NCBI GenBank assembly: GCA_018222405.1
Contig: JAAFAI010000001.1
Location: 248,001-312,000, forward strand
Source: Gammaproteobacteria bacterium
GTDB taxonomy: Bacteria > Pseudomonadota > Gammaproteobacteria > Enterobacterales > Alteromonadaceae
Direction of reading: 5' to 3'
Length of the DNA stretch: 64,000 nt
Below, piece after piece: positions 34,968 to 44,718 of the stretch. A model generated the notes under the pieces. The model made no database searches, had not been told where the DNA came from, and saw only the letters and a list, made by a program, of their open reading frames with translations. The first letter of the stretch is position 1. The number at the start of each line of letters is the position of its first letter. The translations under genes were made by a program, and so were the position numbers.

Positions 34968-35972
34968 TTAAAGTGAGGCTTCCAAAGCCGCCAGTTTCGC
35001 TTCCATAAAGGCTTCAAACTGATGCTGATTTTGTGCCTGGTCGGGATGGCCCGGCCAGCTGGCAAAGAAGCCATACTCATAAGAGGTAGCGGGCTTAAAT
35101 TTAAACAGATAGTCGTGAGGCCCGACAAATTGTTCGGCTACGTCACTTTTACGCACGAACAGCGCCATACCTAAATCTAAATCATCCCCCAGCAGGTTCT
35201 GCTTACCGTAGGTGGCGATCATTTTCCAATTCGGGCTCTCTTTCTCGATATATTCCACGTCCTCGTGCTTCACCAGTCCAGTAACCAGGTTGTCCATGGC
35301 AACCGATGACTCAACCTCAACCAGGGTGCTTGGATCACCGGCTTTAATGGAGTACACCGTACTGACATCTGCGCTGATTCCGTCAACAGTCCAGCCGTCA
35401 TACCTTACTTCAAACTGACTTTGTTGCGGGCCATTTTCCAGCAAGCGCCAGTGCGTTGCGTCGACCTCCTTAAAGTGCTGTACACCGTCGTCAACCCAGC
35501 GTCCCAGCGCACCCAGGCCAACTGATTTACCTACCTTCAGGGCATCACCGCCCCAGTCACTGAGTTGGTGATAACTGTCGTAGCCATCCTGGCCGACCTG
35601 AGGTAACACCATGTCTGTAGTGGTTTTTACAAACACGTCGATACCATTGCGCCAGTCCAGGTACAGGCGGTAGCCAACCAAGTCGTTCTCCCAACCCGGG
35701 CCTTCATAACGCAGATAGTAAGAATGATCGGTGAGTTGCTCCGGTGACGTAAAGCTTTCTACCGAAGTAAACTGAAAATCGTCGGCAACATATTCAGTAT
35801 CCTGCCACTGGCCACCCTGTCGGACCGATAACTCTGCATGGGTTTTAACTACCGGTTGTGCTGCTGTGACGGATGGTGTTCCCGATGACTGAGTCGTCGA
35901 CTGGCTATTATCAGAACAGGCCGAGAGCAGTATGGATGCGGCGATTAGCGATTTTACGATGTGCCGTTTCAT
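34968..35972 (-). CDS. DUF4861 lipoprotein of the pectin locus
   Basis: A 334-residue lipoprotein (lipobox LLSACSDN) with a DUF4861-like body, recognisable from YYLRYEGPGWENDLVGYRLYLDWRNGIDVF and the C-terminal FKFKPATSYEYGFFASWPGHPDQ. DUF4861 proteins are repeatedly encoded in pectin and uronate loci and are presumed glycan-active; I do not assign a reaction. I chose ATG 35972 with GGAG upstream over 35993. It is divergent from kduD, with the LacI-type operator between. Confidence 0.8.
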   Translation of the reverse strand: MKRHIVKSLIAASILLSACSDNSQSTTQSSGTPSVTAAQPVVKTHAELSVRQGGQWQDTEYVADDFQFTSVESFTSPEQLTDHSYYLRYEGPGWENDLVGYRLYLDWRNGIDVFVKTTTDMVLPQVGQDGYDSYHQLSDWGGDALKVGKSVGLGALGRWVDDGVQHFKEVDATHWRLLENGPQQSQFEVRYDGWTVDGISADVSTVYSIKAGDPSTLVEVESSVAMDNLVTGLVKHEDVEYIEKESPNWKMIATYGKQNLLGDDLDLGMALFVRKSDVAEQFVGPHDYLFKFKPATSYEYGFFASWPGHPDQAQNQHQFEAFMEAKLAALEASL

Positions 35973-36027
35973 GGCTTTCTCCGTGGTTAGCATTAGATAA
36001 TCAATAGTAAAAATTTAGTTAATCATA

Positions 36028-36056
36028 TTGACAATTGCCACCGGTGGCAATTATTT
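36028..36056 (+). promoter_or_regulatory. kduD promoter with LacI-type operator in the spacer
   Basis: TTGACA (36028-36033), then 17 bp, then TTATTT (36051-36056). The spacer is almost wholly the perfect palindrome ATTGCCACCGGTGGCAAT (within 36033-36052). Binding there would block polymerase. The site also lies 60 bp upstream of the divergent DUF4861 gene. Confidence 0.8.
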
Positions 36057-36141
36057 TAAATATTGTTAACAAAGTTTGTTCCGCGGGTGAACCTGTTAAC
36101 ATCTTTTGAAATAACAATCGCAAAATGATGCAAGAGGTGAC

Positions 36142-36903
36142 ATGCCAGATTTTAGTTTAACCCATCGTCGCGCTTTGGTTACCGGTGCCAGCCGAGGCAT
36201 AGGGCAAGCCCTGGCGGTGGCTTTAGCCGAGGTCGGTGCCGATGTGATTTGTGCGAGTTCCGCGCCCGGTGGTTGCGATGAAACTGTGGCCATTATTGCC
36301 AGCATGGGCACGGTAAGAGTAGCCCAGCTACATGCCGACCTCAGCGACATGCACGCTGTTCAGGCGCTCGCCGATGAAGCGCTCGCGTTGTGGGGAGGCA
36401 TTGATATTCTGGTTAATAATGGCGGCACCATTTTCCGCAGTCCGGCTACTGAGTACCCGTTAGCTGAATGGCAGAATGTACTCAGAGTAAACCTCGACGC
36501 CAGCTTTTTGCTGTGCCAGCAGTTGGGCAAAAAAATGGTTGAACAGGGCAGTGGCAAGATTATAAATATCGCTTCTATGCTCAGCTATAGCGGCGGAATT
36601 ACCGTGCCCGCTTACACCGCCAGTAAGCATGCAGTGGCGGGCTTAACCAAGGCGTTGGCCAATGAATGGGGAGCGTCAGGTGTGCAGGTGAATGCCATAG
36701 CACCGGGTTACATTCGCACCGATAACACGCAGGCTTTACAGGACGACACCTCGCGCAGTAACGAAATCTGTGCGCGTATCCCGGCCGGTCGCTGGGGGGA
36801 AACGGATGATTTAAAAGGGGCCGTGGTGTTTTTAGCCAGTTCGGCCAGCCAGTATATCAACGGTCACATACTTGCCGTTGATGGGGGCTTTTTGGCCCGT
36901 TAA
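36142..36903 (+). CDS. kduD: 2-dehydro-3-deoxy-D-gluconate 5-dehydrogenase (KduD-type SDR)
   Basis: A 253-residue short-chain dehydrogenase reducing 5-dehydro-4-deoxy-glucuronate-derived diketo acid (2,5-diketo-3-deoxygluconate) to KDG. TGASRGIGQ binds NAD(P), LVNNGGTI and the catalytic YTASKHA follow, and the C-terminus VFLASSASQYINGHILAVDGG is typical. kduI is 18 bp downstream and the gene opens the uronate operon, which supports KduD rather than a generic SDR. Confidence 0.92.
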   Translation: MPDFSLTHRRALVTGASRGIGQALAVALAEVGADVICASSAPGGCDETVAIIASMGTVRVAQLHADLSDMHAVQALADEALALWGGIDILVNNGGTIFRSPATEYPLAEWQNVLRVNLDASFLLCQQLGKKMVEQGSGKIINIASMLSYSGGITVPAYTASKHAVAGLTKALANEWGASGVQVNAIAPGYIRTDNTQALQDDTSRSNEICARIPAGRWGETDDLKGAVVFLASSASQYINGHILAVDGGFLAR

Positions 36904-36921
36904 ACAACAGGACACAGAATC

Positions 36922-37764
36922 ATGACGACTGAATACGAAACCCGTTATGCCATTGGTCAGCAGGAAGCCAAAGGTTACGATACCCAGGCATTACGGGATG
37001 CATTTCTGGCGGATAAATTGATGCAGCCAGGTAAGATTTACTGGGTTTACAGCCATTACGAACGGTTTATGGTAGGGGGCGCTGTACCGGTAGAAACCGG
37101 CCTGACGCTGGATACCCTGGACGCTTTGAAATCGGCTTGCTTCACGGCGCGCCGTGAAGTAGGTGTGATTAACGTTGGCGGCGCCGGCACGGTGCAGGTC
37201 GACGAAACCACCTATGCATTGGCAAAAGGTGAAGCCCTTTACATTGGCGCCGGTGAACACAAGGTGACATTTTATTCTGATAACAGCGAGACACCGGCGT
37301 GCTTCTATCTGAACTCGGCGCCTGCCCATGCCAGTTATCCCTGCAAAAAAGTGGGCAAGGATGATGCCAATGTACTGCATTTAGGTTCGCCAGAAACGGC
37401 TAATCAGCGCGACATTCACCAGTTGATTATCAACGGTGTGGTGGAAACCTGCCAGTTGCAAATGGGCCTGACCAGGCTTTATCCGGGCAGTGTATGGAAT
37501 ACTATGCCGGCCCATCAGCATGATCGACGCAACGAAGTGTACTTTTACCTGGATGTGCCTGAAGGTCAGGCGGTTAGTCATTTTATGGGTGAGCCCCATG
37601 AAACCCGCCATATCTTTGTCCACAACCATCAGGCCATATTATCGCCGCCGTGGTCAATTCACTGTGGTTGTGGTACCGCCAACTATGCCTTCATCTGGGG
37701 GATGGCTGGGGAAAACCTGGATTATGATGATATGGATAAATTCCCTGCCAGCGAGCTGCGCTAG
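36922..37764 (+). CDS. kduI: 5-dehydro-4-deoxy-D-glucuronate isomerase
   Basis: A 280-residue cupin isomerase that converts 5-keto-4-deoxyuronate (from pectin lyases or unsaturated uronyl hydrolases) to 2,5-diketo-3-deoxygluconate. The zinc site is in MPAHQHDRRNEVYFYLDVPEG, with a further His in HIFVHNHQAILSPPWSIHCGCG. Length and motifs are fully standard. It feeds KduD encoded upstream and uses the product of the GH105 enzyme. Confidence 0.96.
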   Translation: MTTEYETRYAIGQQEAKGYDTQALRDAFLADKLMQPGKIYWVYSHYERFMVGGAVPVETGLTLDTLDALKSACFTARREVGVINVGGAGTVQVDETTYALAKGEALYIGAGEHKVTFYSDNSETPACFYLNSAPAHASYPCKKVGKDDANVLHLGSPETANQRDIHQLIINGVVETCQLQMGLTRLYPGSVWNTMPAHQHDRRNEVYFYLDVPEGQAVSHFMGEPHETRHIFVHNHQAILSPPWSIHCGCGTANYAFIWGMAGENLDYDDMDKFPASELR

Positions 37765-37770
37765 GAGCAT

Positions 37771-38757
37771 TTGATGTTTAATAAAATAGTCAGATTAACC
37801 AGTGTTATTGTTATCAGTCTTGGGTTAATCAGCTGTGGGTCTGACACCGACAGTGAGGTAACTACCTTGCGTCTTGGTCATACCCTGGATACTCAGCATT
37901 CTGTACACAAAGCCATGGTTCATTTTGGTGAACGCCTCAGCGAGTTATCCAATGGCGCCATGGACGTCAAAATTTACCCCAGCAGTCAGCTGGGCACCGA
38001 GCGCGAAATGATCGAGTTGCTGCAAATTGGTTCATTATCCATGACCAAAGTCTCGGCCAGCCCGCTGGAAGGCTTTGTGCCAGCCATGAAGATCTTCAGT
38101 ATTCCTTACATTTTTCGCGACAACGACCATTTCTGGAAAGCGCTTAACAGTGAGGTCGGGCAAGGGTTACTGGCTGGTGTTGAGCCTTTCAGGCTTAAAG
38201 GCCTGGCTTATTATGACGCCGGCAGTCGCAGCTTTTACACCAATAATAAGCCGGTCAGAACGCCGGCTGATTTAGCCGGTATGAAAATTCGGGTACTGAA
38301 CAGCCCTACCGCAGTGCGTACTGTTCGTGAGCTGGGCGGTGCTGCTACACCCGTAGCCTGGGGTGAGCTTTACACGGCGTTGCAACAAGGCGTGGTGGAT
38401 GGTGCGGAAAACAATCCGCCCAGTTACTACCTGTCGCGTCACTATGAAATTGCCCGTTATTACTCGCTGGACGAGCACACATCCGTGCCTGATGTGATGC
38501 TGATGTCCTTGCGCGTGTGGGAAAACCTGACCGACCAGCAACAGGCCTGGGTTGATGAAGCTATGCAGGACTCGGTGATTTTTCAGCGCAAAGCCTGGCA
38601 GGAGTCTACGCTTGATTCACTGGCAAAGGTCAAAGCTGACGGTGTGGAAGTGATTTATCCTGATAAAAAGCCTTTCGTTGAAGCAGTAAAACCATTCCAC
38701 GACAGTTTGCGCGGCACCGCCGTTGGCGATCTCATCTCTCAAATTAAGGCCATGTAG
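37771..38757 (+). CDS. TRAP transporter substrate-binding protein (DctP family)
   Basis: A 328-residue periplasmic receptor of a tripartite TRAP transporter. It has a leader with a lipobox-like LISCGSD, then LRLGHTLDTQHSVHKAM and the carboxylate-binding region AGMKIRVLNSPTAVRTVRELGGAATPVAWGELYTALQQGVVDGAENNPPSY, whose arginine normally binds a sugar acid. It is 6 bp after kduI and followed by the two membrane subunits, so the ligand is probably a uronate or an unsaturated uronate. Confidence 0.95.
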   Translation: MMFNKIVRLTSVIVISLGLISCGSDTDSEVTTLRLGHTLDTQHSVHKAMVHFGERLSELSNGAMDVKIYPSSQLGTEREMIELLQIGSLSMTKVSASPLEGFVPAMKIFSIPYIFRDNDHFWKALNSEVGQGLLAGVEPFRLKGLAYYDAGSRSFYTNNKPVRTPADLAGMKIRVLNSPTAVRTVRELGGAATPVAWGELYTALQQGVVDGAENNPPSYYLSRHYEIARYYSLDEHTSVPDVMLMSLRVWENLTDQQQAWVDEAMQDSVIFQRKAWQESTLDSLAKVKADGVEVIYPDKKPFVEAVKPFHDSLRGTAVGDLISQIKAM

Positions 38758-38758
38758 T

Positions 38759-39247
38759 ATGCGTAAGGTTATACGACTCATTGATCAACTCGTGGCCGGC
38801 ACTCTCATGCTGGCAATGGCGCTCATTTTACTGACCGTGGTGTGGCAGGTTATCTCCCGTTACATCCTGCAGGATCCAGCATCAGTAACCGAAGAATTGT
38901 CTCGCTTTTTACTGATTTGGATTGGCCTGCTCGGCGCGGCATTTGCCTACCGACAAAAAGTCCATTTGGGTTTCAACCTGATTGTGGAGAAGCAGTCTGA
39001 GCATGTTCGTAAGTACATACTCACTCTGGTTGAATTGCTGGTAATTGTTTTTTGTGCCGCTACCCTGTTATTTGGTGGCAGCCAGTTGGTATCACTGACG
39101 CTGGAACTGGAGCAAATCTCCGCCGCTCTTGGGATTCGGATGGGGTATGTGTATGTGGTGTTACCGCTCTCCGGGGGACTGCTTATTTGCTACGGGCTAA
39201 TTAATATCCATAACCTGTGGCTGGCCGACGAAGAAGGAGCGCTATAA
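38759..39247 (+). CDS. TRAP transporter small membrane subunit (DctQ family)
   Basis: A 162-residue four-helix membrane protein; YILQDPASVTEELSRFLLIWIGLLGAAFAYRQKVHLGF is the DctQ signature. It is placed directly between the DctP and DctM genes. The start at ATG 38759 is 1 bp after the dctP-type stop, and its stop overlaps the next ATG (TAATG). It forms the membrane complex that carries the cargo delivered by the receptor. Confidence 0.94.
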   Translation: MRKVIRLIDQLVAGTLMLAMALILLTVVWQVISRYILQDPASVTEELSRFLLIWIGLLGAAFAYRQKVHLGFNLIVEKQSEHVRKYILTLVELLVIVFCAATLLFGGSQLVSLTLELEQISAALGIRMGYVYVVLPLSGGLLICYGLINIHNLWLADEEGAL

Positions 39248-40542
39248 TGGATTACACTGCACTGGTGCTGGTAGTCACTTTCTTTCTACTGTTGGTCCTC
39301 AATGTTCCGATTTCATTCAGCATTGGCATTGCCACCATGGCTGCTATGTTGATGAGCATAGATTTTACGCCAGCAGTCACCACCATTGCCCAACGAATGG
39401 CTGGTGGACTGGACAGCTTTGCCTTGCTGGCCATCCCGTTCTTCGTGTTATCCGGGATGATTATGGGGCGCGGTGGGATCGCCAAGCGTTTAATCAATTG
39501 CGCGCTGGCGCTGATAGGATCGCTGCCTGGTGGCCTGGCGCTGGTTAATGTTGTGTCTTGCATGCTGTTTGGAGCTATTTCAGGCTCAGCCGTGGCCACT
39601 ACGTCTGCCATTGGTAGCTTTATGCTGCCAGAAATGAAAAAGCAGGGCTACGATGAAAACTTCAGCGCGGCAGTTACCGCTGCTGCCTCTACCACCGGCA
39701 TGCTGATCCCGCCAAGTAACATTCTGATTGTGTATGCCATTGCCAGTGGCGGTGTGTCTATCGCTGCGCTGTTTATGGCAGGTTACTTACCCGGTGTAAT
39801 GGTAGGGCTGGCGCTGATGATGGTGTGCTTTGTTCATGCCAAACGCAAAGGTTACGCCACGGCTGATCGCCTGCCAATGAAACTGGTAGTGCAGCAGGTC
39901 GCCGCCGCAATACCCAGCTTGTTTTTAATCTTTCTGGTTATTGGCGGAATTGTTGGTGGTATCTTTACTGCCACTGAAGCTGGCGCTATTGCGGTGGTTT
40001 ATTCGCTGATCCTGGCAGTGGGGGTTTACCGCGAAGTGAAGCCCAAACAATTGCCGGATATATTGCTGAAATCGGCCGAAACTACCGCTATTGTTATGCT
40101 GCTTATTGGTGCTTCTACGGCTATGTCGTGGATGCTGTCATACGCCAACATTCCACAAAATATCAGTGCCTTTATGCTCGATGTTAGCGATAACCCGATT
40201 GTTATTCTGCTGCTGATAAACCTGCTGTTAATTGTTGTGGGGGCGTTTCTGGATATGACGCCTGCAGTGCTGATCTTTACGCCGATATTCCTGCCGGTGG
40301 CGGCGGAGTTGGGCATGTCACCACTGCAGTTTGGTATTATGATTGTATTAAACCTGTCGATTGGCTTGTGCTCACCGCCTGTTGGGGCTGTGCTGTTTAT
40401 CACCTGTGCCATTGCCAAAACACGCCTGGATAAAATTATCCGGCCGTTACTGCCACTTTATGTTGCGATGTTTGTGGTGCTGATGCTGGTAACCTACGTG
40501 GCCTGGTTTAGTGAAGCATTACCGGCGCTGTTCGGGGTCTAA
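39247..40542 (+). CDS. TRAP transporter large permease (DctM family)
   Basis: A 431-residue permease with about 12 membrane segments. Family hallmarks include IPFFVLSGMIMGRGGIAKRL, FGAISGSAVATTSAIG and the C-terminal MTPAVLIFTPIFLPVA with LSIGLCSPPVGAVLF. The start is ATG 39247, overlapping the small subunit stop. Sodium-coupled uptake of sugar acids is expected from the family. Confidence 0.95.
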   Translation: MDYTALVLVVTFFLLLVLNVPISFSIGIATMAAMLMSIDFTPAVTTIAQRMAGGLDSFALLAIPFFVLSGMIMGRGGIAKRLINCALALIGSLPGGLALVNVVSCMLFGAISGSAVATTSAIGSFMLPEMKKQGYDENFSAAVTAAASTTGMLIPPSNILIVYAIASGGVSIAALFMAGYLPGVMVGLALMMVCFVHAKRKGYATADRLPMKLVVQQVAAAIPSLFLIFLVIGGIVGGIFTATEAGAIAVVYSLILAVGVYREVKPKQLPDILLKSAETTAIVMLLIGASTAMSWMLSYANIPQNISAFMLDVSDNPIVILLLINLLLIVVGAFLDMTPAVLIFTPIFLPVAAELGMSPLQFGIMIVLNLSIGLCSPPVGAVLFITCAIAKTRLDKIIRPLLPLYVAMFVVLMLVTYVAWFSEALPALFGV

Positions 40543-40660
40543 CACTCCGCCCGGTGCGGGATATCGACAAACAGGGTGATAATGCTGAGAGTAGCTTAAC
40601 AAGGCGGTTAACGGTAAACTCAGGCCGATTAATAAAAAACAAAAATAAAGAGTATTCTGC

Positions 40661-41686
40661 ATGGATAAGAAGCCAACCATTAATGATGTGGCACGTATAG
40701 CCGGGGTTTCCAAACGCACCGTCTCCCGGGTTATCAATGGTGCCTCAAACGTTGGCGCTGCTACCCGGGAAAAAATTCAACGGGTGGTGGATGAGTTGGG
40801 CTTTTCCCCGGATAAACAGGCCCGGGGGCTGGCTGCCAGCCGTTCTTATCTGATTGGTTTGATTTACGATAACCCAGATGCTCTTTATATCGATCAGGTG
40901 CAACGTGGTGTGCTCGATGTTTGTTCGAAGAAAGGTTACGAGCTGGTTGTTCATCCCTGCAGTTATCGCAGCGATGATTTTATCAGTAATTGCGTTGGCT
41001 TTGTGCGGCGCTCCAACATTGATGGCGTGATAGTGCTGCCGCCGGTGTCGGAATCTAACGAGCTGGCCTCGGCGCTGGAGAATCACGGTATAAACTATGT
41101 CAGGCTGACGTCGGTGGATATCGACGATAAAGCCAATATTGTGGTGTCAGACGACCGAGCGGCGTTAAGTGATATGGCTCGTTACCTGGTTTCGTTGGGG
41201 CACAAAGACATCGCGATCATTAGTGGTCCAAACCATTATTACTCTACCGTAGAGCGTTTGGAAGGGATTACTAACACACTTCAGGAGCTGGGTATAACCA
41301 TTCCTGCAGAACGGATTATTGAAGGCAAAAACAGTTACGAGAGCGGTATTGAGTGTGCCCGGGCATTGCTGATTCAAACGCCTCGGCCGCAGGTAATTGT
41401 GGCTAATAACGATGAGATGGCCGCCGGTGTACTCAAAGTGGCGCATGAACTGGGCATCGACGTGCCTGGCGAGTTATCGGTTGCTGGCTTTGATGATAAC
41501 TTACTGGCGTCACGAGTGATTCCGTCACTCACAACAGTGCAACGCCCGGTAGTTGCCATGGCGGGTATTGCCGCGAAAAAGATTGTCGCGCTAATTGAGA
41601 ATAGACCTGCTGAGAGTGTGGAGGAATACACTATCAAGCCACATCTGATTATTCGGGAATCAACACGCAAAGCAACCAAACCATAG
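40661..41686 (+). CDS. LacI-family transcriptional regulator of the uronate locus
   Basis: A 341-residue repressor. The helix-turn-helix NDVARIAGVSKRTVSRVINGASNV and hinge helix GLAASRSYLIGLIYDNP are followed by a periplasmic-binding-protein-like ligand domain (about 60-335). Its location between the transporter and uxaA, and the four palindromes with a central CCGG, suggest it binds a uronate or KDG-type ligand to release those promoters. The direct target match is inferred. Confidence 0.92.
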   Translation: MDKKPTINDVARIAGVSKRTVSRVINGASNVGAATREKIQRVVDELGFSPDKQARGLAASRSYLIGLIYDNPDALYIDQVQRGVLDVCSKKGYELVVHPCSYRSDDFISNCVGFVRRSNIDGVIVLPPVSESNELASALENHGINYVRLTSVDIDDKANIVVSDDRAALSDMARYLVSLGHKDIAIISGPNHYYSTVERLEGITNTLQELGITIPAERIIEGKNSYESGIECARALLIQTPRPQVIVANNDEMAAGVLKVAHELGIDVPGELSVAGFDDNLLASRVIPSLTTVQRPVVAMAGIAAKKIVALIENRPAESVEEYTIKPHLIIRESTRKATKP

Positions 41687-41723
41687 CAGAGAAAAAATAA
41701 AGAAAATTTGCTTTAACGTAATT

Positions 41724-41737
41724 TGCCACCGGTGGCA
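41724..41737 (+). promoter_or_regulatory. LacI-type operator before uxaA
   Basis: TGCCACCGGTGGCA, perfect palindrome, 57 bp before the uxaA start codon. Identical core to the kduD operator. Confidence 0.8.
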
Positions 41738-41793
41738 TTAATGTTAAAAGTGTGGTAATTTAATCAACAACTGGAAAAAAGTTTAGAGATTTT

Positions 41794-43281
41794 ATGGCCG
41801 ATCAAACCAAGCTAATACAGGTGCATCCAAACGATAACGTTGCTGTGTCGACCATGGCGCTGTCTGCCGGCACGATTGTAGACGCTTTATCAGTGACCCT
41901 TGCCAGTGATACTCCTGCTGGCCATAAAGTTGCCCTGAGTGACATTGCCGCCGGCGAAAAAGTGGTGAAATATGGTTTTGCCATCGGTATTGCACAGGCT
42001 GATATCAAACGTGGTGACCATGTTCACAGCCATAATTTAAAAACGGCATTGAGTGGCCAGGAAAACTATCAGTATGAGCCGGTTACTGTGCGCAAACCGG
42101 TTACCAAGCCATCCCAGGCCAGCTTTATGGGCTATCGCCGGGAGAATGGTAAAGTTGGGATCCGCAACGAGGTTTGGATCATCAATACGGTTGGCTGTGT
42201 AAATCGCACTGCTGAGCGCATTGCCGCGGAGTGCGATCGTCGTTTCTTTGGGGAGTGCGATGGTTTTCGTTCTTTCACCCATCCGTTTGGCTGCTCACAA
42301 TTAGGCGATGACCTGCACGACACACAAACCATACTCGCTTCACTGGCATCGCATCCCAATGCGGGCGCAGTGCTAATTGTAGGGCTCGGCTGTGAAAACA
42401 ATCAGCTGGCTAATTTGCTGGAAAAAGTTGACCGCCCGGCTTCGCAGATCCGGTACTTTAACTCCCAGCAGGTGGGAGACGAAATTGAGGAAGGGATCCG
42501 CCTCATTCATGAAATGCTGGCTGATGTTGGCAAGTGTACCCGCGAGCCCATTGATGGCAGCGAGTTGATACTGGGTGTGAAGTGTGGCGGGAGTGATGCG
42601 TTTAGTGGCATTACCGCCAACCCCCTGGTGGGTCGCATGACCGATTTAATGGTTAAGCAGAACGGCAGTGTGCTGCAAACTGAAACCCCGGAAATGTTCG
42701 GTGCCGAGCAGTTACTGATGAACCGGGCGACCAGCCAGGCTGTATTCTCTGAAATTGTTGAACTGGTTAACGAATTTAAACAGTATTTTATCGATAATAA
42801 TCAACCTATTTATGAGAACCCGTCGCCGGGTAACAAAGCCGGTGGGCTCACCACGCTGGAAGAAAAGTCGCTTGGCGCGGTGCAAAAAGGCGGTCAGGCA
42901 CCGGTTAACGGGGTTTTGCAGTACGGCGAGCCTTTGTCTAAGAAAGGCCTCAATTTGCTTCAGGCACCGGGTAACGACGCAGTAAGCTCCACTGCGCTTG
43001 CCGCCAGCGGCGCGCACATCATTTTATTCACCACCGGACGGGGTACCCCGCTCGGCTTTCCTGTACCCACAGTGAAAATCTCATCTAACAGTGAAATTGC
43101 TCACAAGAAGCCACACTGGATAGATTTTAATGCAGGTCAGATATTGCAGGGCACCAGTATTGATGACTGTGCAGCTCAGCTTTATCAGCAATGCCTGAAT
43201 ATTGCTTCGGGCGAGAAAACCTGCAACGAGAAAAATGGCAGTCACGAGATAGCGATCTGGAAACGTGGCGTAACCCTGTAA
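41794..43281 (+). CDS. uxaA: Altronate dehydratase
   Basis: A 495-residue dehydratase that turns D-altronate into 2-dehydro-3-deoxygluconate. An N-terminal SAF-like region (IQVHPNDNVAVSTMAL, AGEKVVKYGFAIG) is followed by the catalytic body with SFMGYRRENGKVGIRNEVWIINTVGCVNRTAERIA, HPFGCSQLGDDLH and LGVKCGGSDAFSGITANP. It opens a run of five tightly spaced genes (uxaA to kdgK) under the operator at 41724-41737. Confidence 0.96.
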   Translation: MADQTKLIQVHPNDNVAVSTMALSAGTIVDALSVTLASDTPAGHKVALSDIAAGEKVVKYGFAIGIAQADIKRGDHVHSHNLKTALSGQENYQYEPVTVRKPVTKPSQASFMGYRRENGKVGIRNEVWIINTVGCVNRTAERIAAECDRRFFGECDGFRSFTHPFGCSQLGDDLHDTQTILASLASHPNAGAVLIVGLGCENNQLANLLEKVDRPASQIRYFNSQQVGDEIEEGIRLIHEMLADVGKCTREPIDGSELILGVKCGGSDAFSGITANPLVGRMTDLMVKQNGSVLQTETPEMFGAEQLLMNRATSQAVFSEIVELVNEFKQYFIDNNQPIYENPSPGNKAGGLTTLEEKSLGAVQKGGQAPVNGVLQYGEPLSKKGLNLLQAPGNDAVSSTALAASGAHIILFTTGRGTPLGFPVPTVKISSNSEIAHKKPHWIDFNAGQILQGTSIDDCAAQLYQQCLNIASGEKTCNEKNGSHEIAIWKRGVTL

Positions 43282-43294
43282 CAAAGAGACTGAT

Positions 43295-44716
43295 ATGACA
43301 CCAATACTATTACACGAAGACAGACTGTTTCCGGCAGACGAAGCAACACGCTCTGTCGCTCGCTCGCTGTATCAAACAGTCAAAGACTTGCCTATTATCA
43401 GCCCCCACGGTCACACCGATCCGCGCTGGTTTGCCTATGATGAAAATTTTGGCAATGCCACCGAGCTGTTTATTTTACCCGATCACTATGTGTTCAGAAT
43501 GCTCTACAGTCAGGGGGTTTCTCTGGAGAATCTGGGTATTCGTCGTTGGGATGGTGGTCCGACCGAAAGCGACCCGCAAAAAATCTGGCAGATTTTTGCT
43601 GACCATTATTACCTGTTTGCCGGCACGCCATCGAGAATGTGGCTCGATACGGTATTTAAAAATGTGTTTGGTTTAACCGACATGCTGTGTAGCGAAAACG
43701 CCATGGAGTATTACCACTTCATCACCGCAGAGCTTGCCAAAGACGCTTATAAGCCGCGCGCTCTGATGGACCGCTTTAACATAGAGCTGATTGCTACCAC
43801 CGAAGGTGCTCTGGACAACCTTGAGCACCACCGGGTATTAAAAGGTACCGCTTGGGATAAGCGCGTTATCACATCTTTCCGTCCGGATGATGTGGTAGAT
43901 GCTTCCCGTGAAGACTTTGCCCAAAATATTGAACTGCTTGGTGAAATAACTGGTGAGAATACCACCGACTGGGAAGGTTACCTGGCCGCTATTCGTCAGC
44001 GCCGCGCGGTATTCCGCGAGCACGGTGCCACAGCCACCGATCACGGCCACCCAACTGCCCGTACTGCAGATCTGTCAAAAGCCGACTGTCAGACGTTGTT
44101 CAGCAAATGCCTGAGTGGCAAAGCCAGCGAGGCTGATCAGGAGTTGTTCCGCGCTCAGATGCTTACCGAATTAGCGGGTATGAGTATTGAAGATGGGATG
44201 GTTATGCAAATCCATCCGGGCGCATTCCGTAATCACAATAACGATGTGTTTACTAAATTCGGCCGCGACAAAGGCGCAGACATTCCGCTGCAAACCGAAT
44301 ATGTTAACGCTCTGAAACCGCTGCTGGATAAATACGGCAACGACCCGCGCCTGAATATCATTTTGTTTACGCTTGATGAAACCGTGTATTCCCGTGAACT
44401 GGCACCGCTGGCTGGTCATTATCCGTGCCTCAAACTGGGCCCGGCCTGGTGGTTCCACGATAGCCCGGAAGGCATGCTGCGTTATCGCCATCAGGTAACC
44501 GAAACCGCAGGTTTATTTAATACCGTTGGCTTTAACGATGACACCCGTGCCTTCCTGTCGATTCCGGCTCGCCACGACGTAGCCCGCCGAATTGATTGCC
44601 GGTTCCTGGCTAATATGGTGGTGGAACACCGAATCAGTGAAGAAGAAGCAGGCAGCCTGATTAAACAGCTGTCTTACGATCTGGCGAAGAAAGCTTACAA
44701 ACTGGGGCAGGCATAA
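43295..44716 (+). CDS. uxaC: Glucuronate/galacturonate isomerase
   Basis: A 473-residue uronate isomerase of the amidohydrolase-like fold that makes D-tagaturonate from galacturonate or D-fructuronate from glucuronate. The first metal ligands are in ISPHGHTDPRWFAYDE. MVMQIHPGAFRNHN and LGPAWWFHDSPEGM complete the site. It is 13 bp after uxaA. Confidence 0.97.
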   Translation: MTPILLHEDRLFPADEATRSVARSLYQTVKDLPIISPHGHTDPRWFAYDENFGNATELFILPDHYVFRMLYSQGVSLENLGIRRWDGGPTESDPQKIWQIFADHYYLFAGTPSRMWLDTVFKNVFGLTDMLCSENAMEYYHFITAELAKDAYKPRALMDRFNIELIATTEGALDNLEHHRVLKGTAWDKRVITSFRPDDVVDASREDFAQNIELLGEITGENTTDWEGYLAAIRQRRAVFREHGATATDHGHPTARTADLSKADCQTLFSKCLSGKASEADQELFRAQMLTELAGMSIEDGMVMQIHPGAFRNHNNDVFTKFGRDKGADIPLQTEYVNALKPLLDKYGNDPRLNIILFTLDETVYSRELAPLAGHYPCLKLGPAWWFHDSPEGMLRYRHQVTETAGLFNTVGFNDDTRAFLSIPARHDVARRIDCRFLANMVVEHRISEEEAGSLIKQLSYDLAKKAYKLGQA

Positions 44717-44718
44717 TC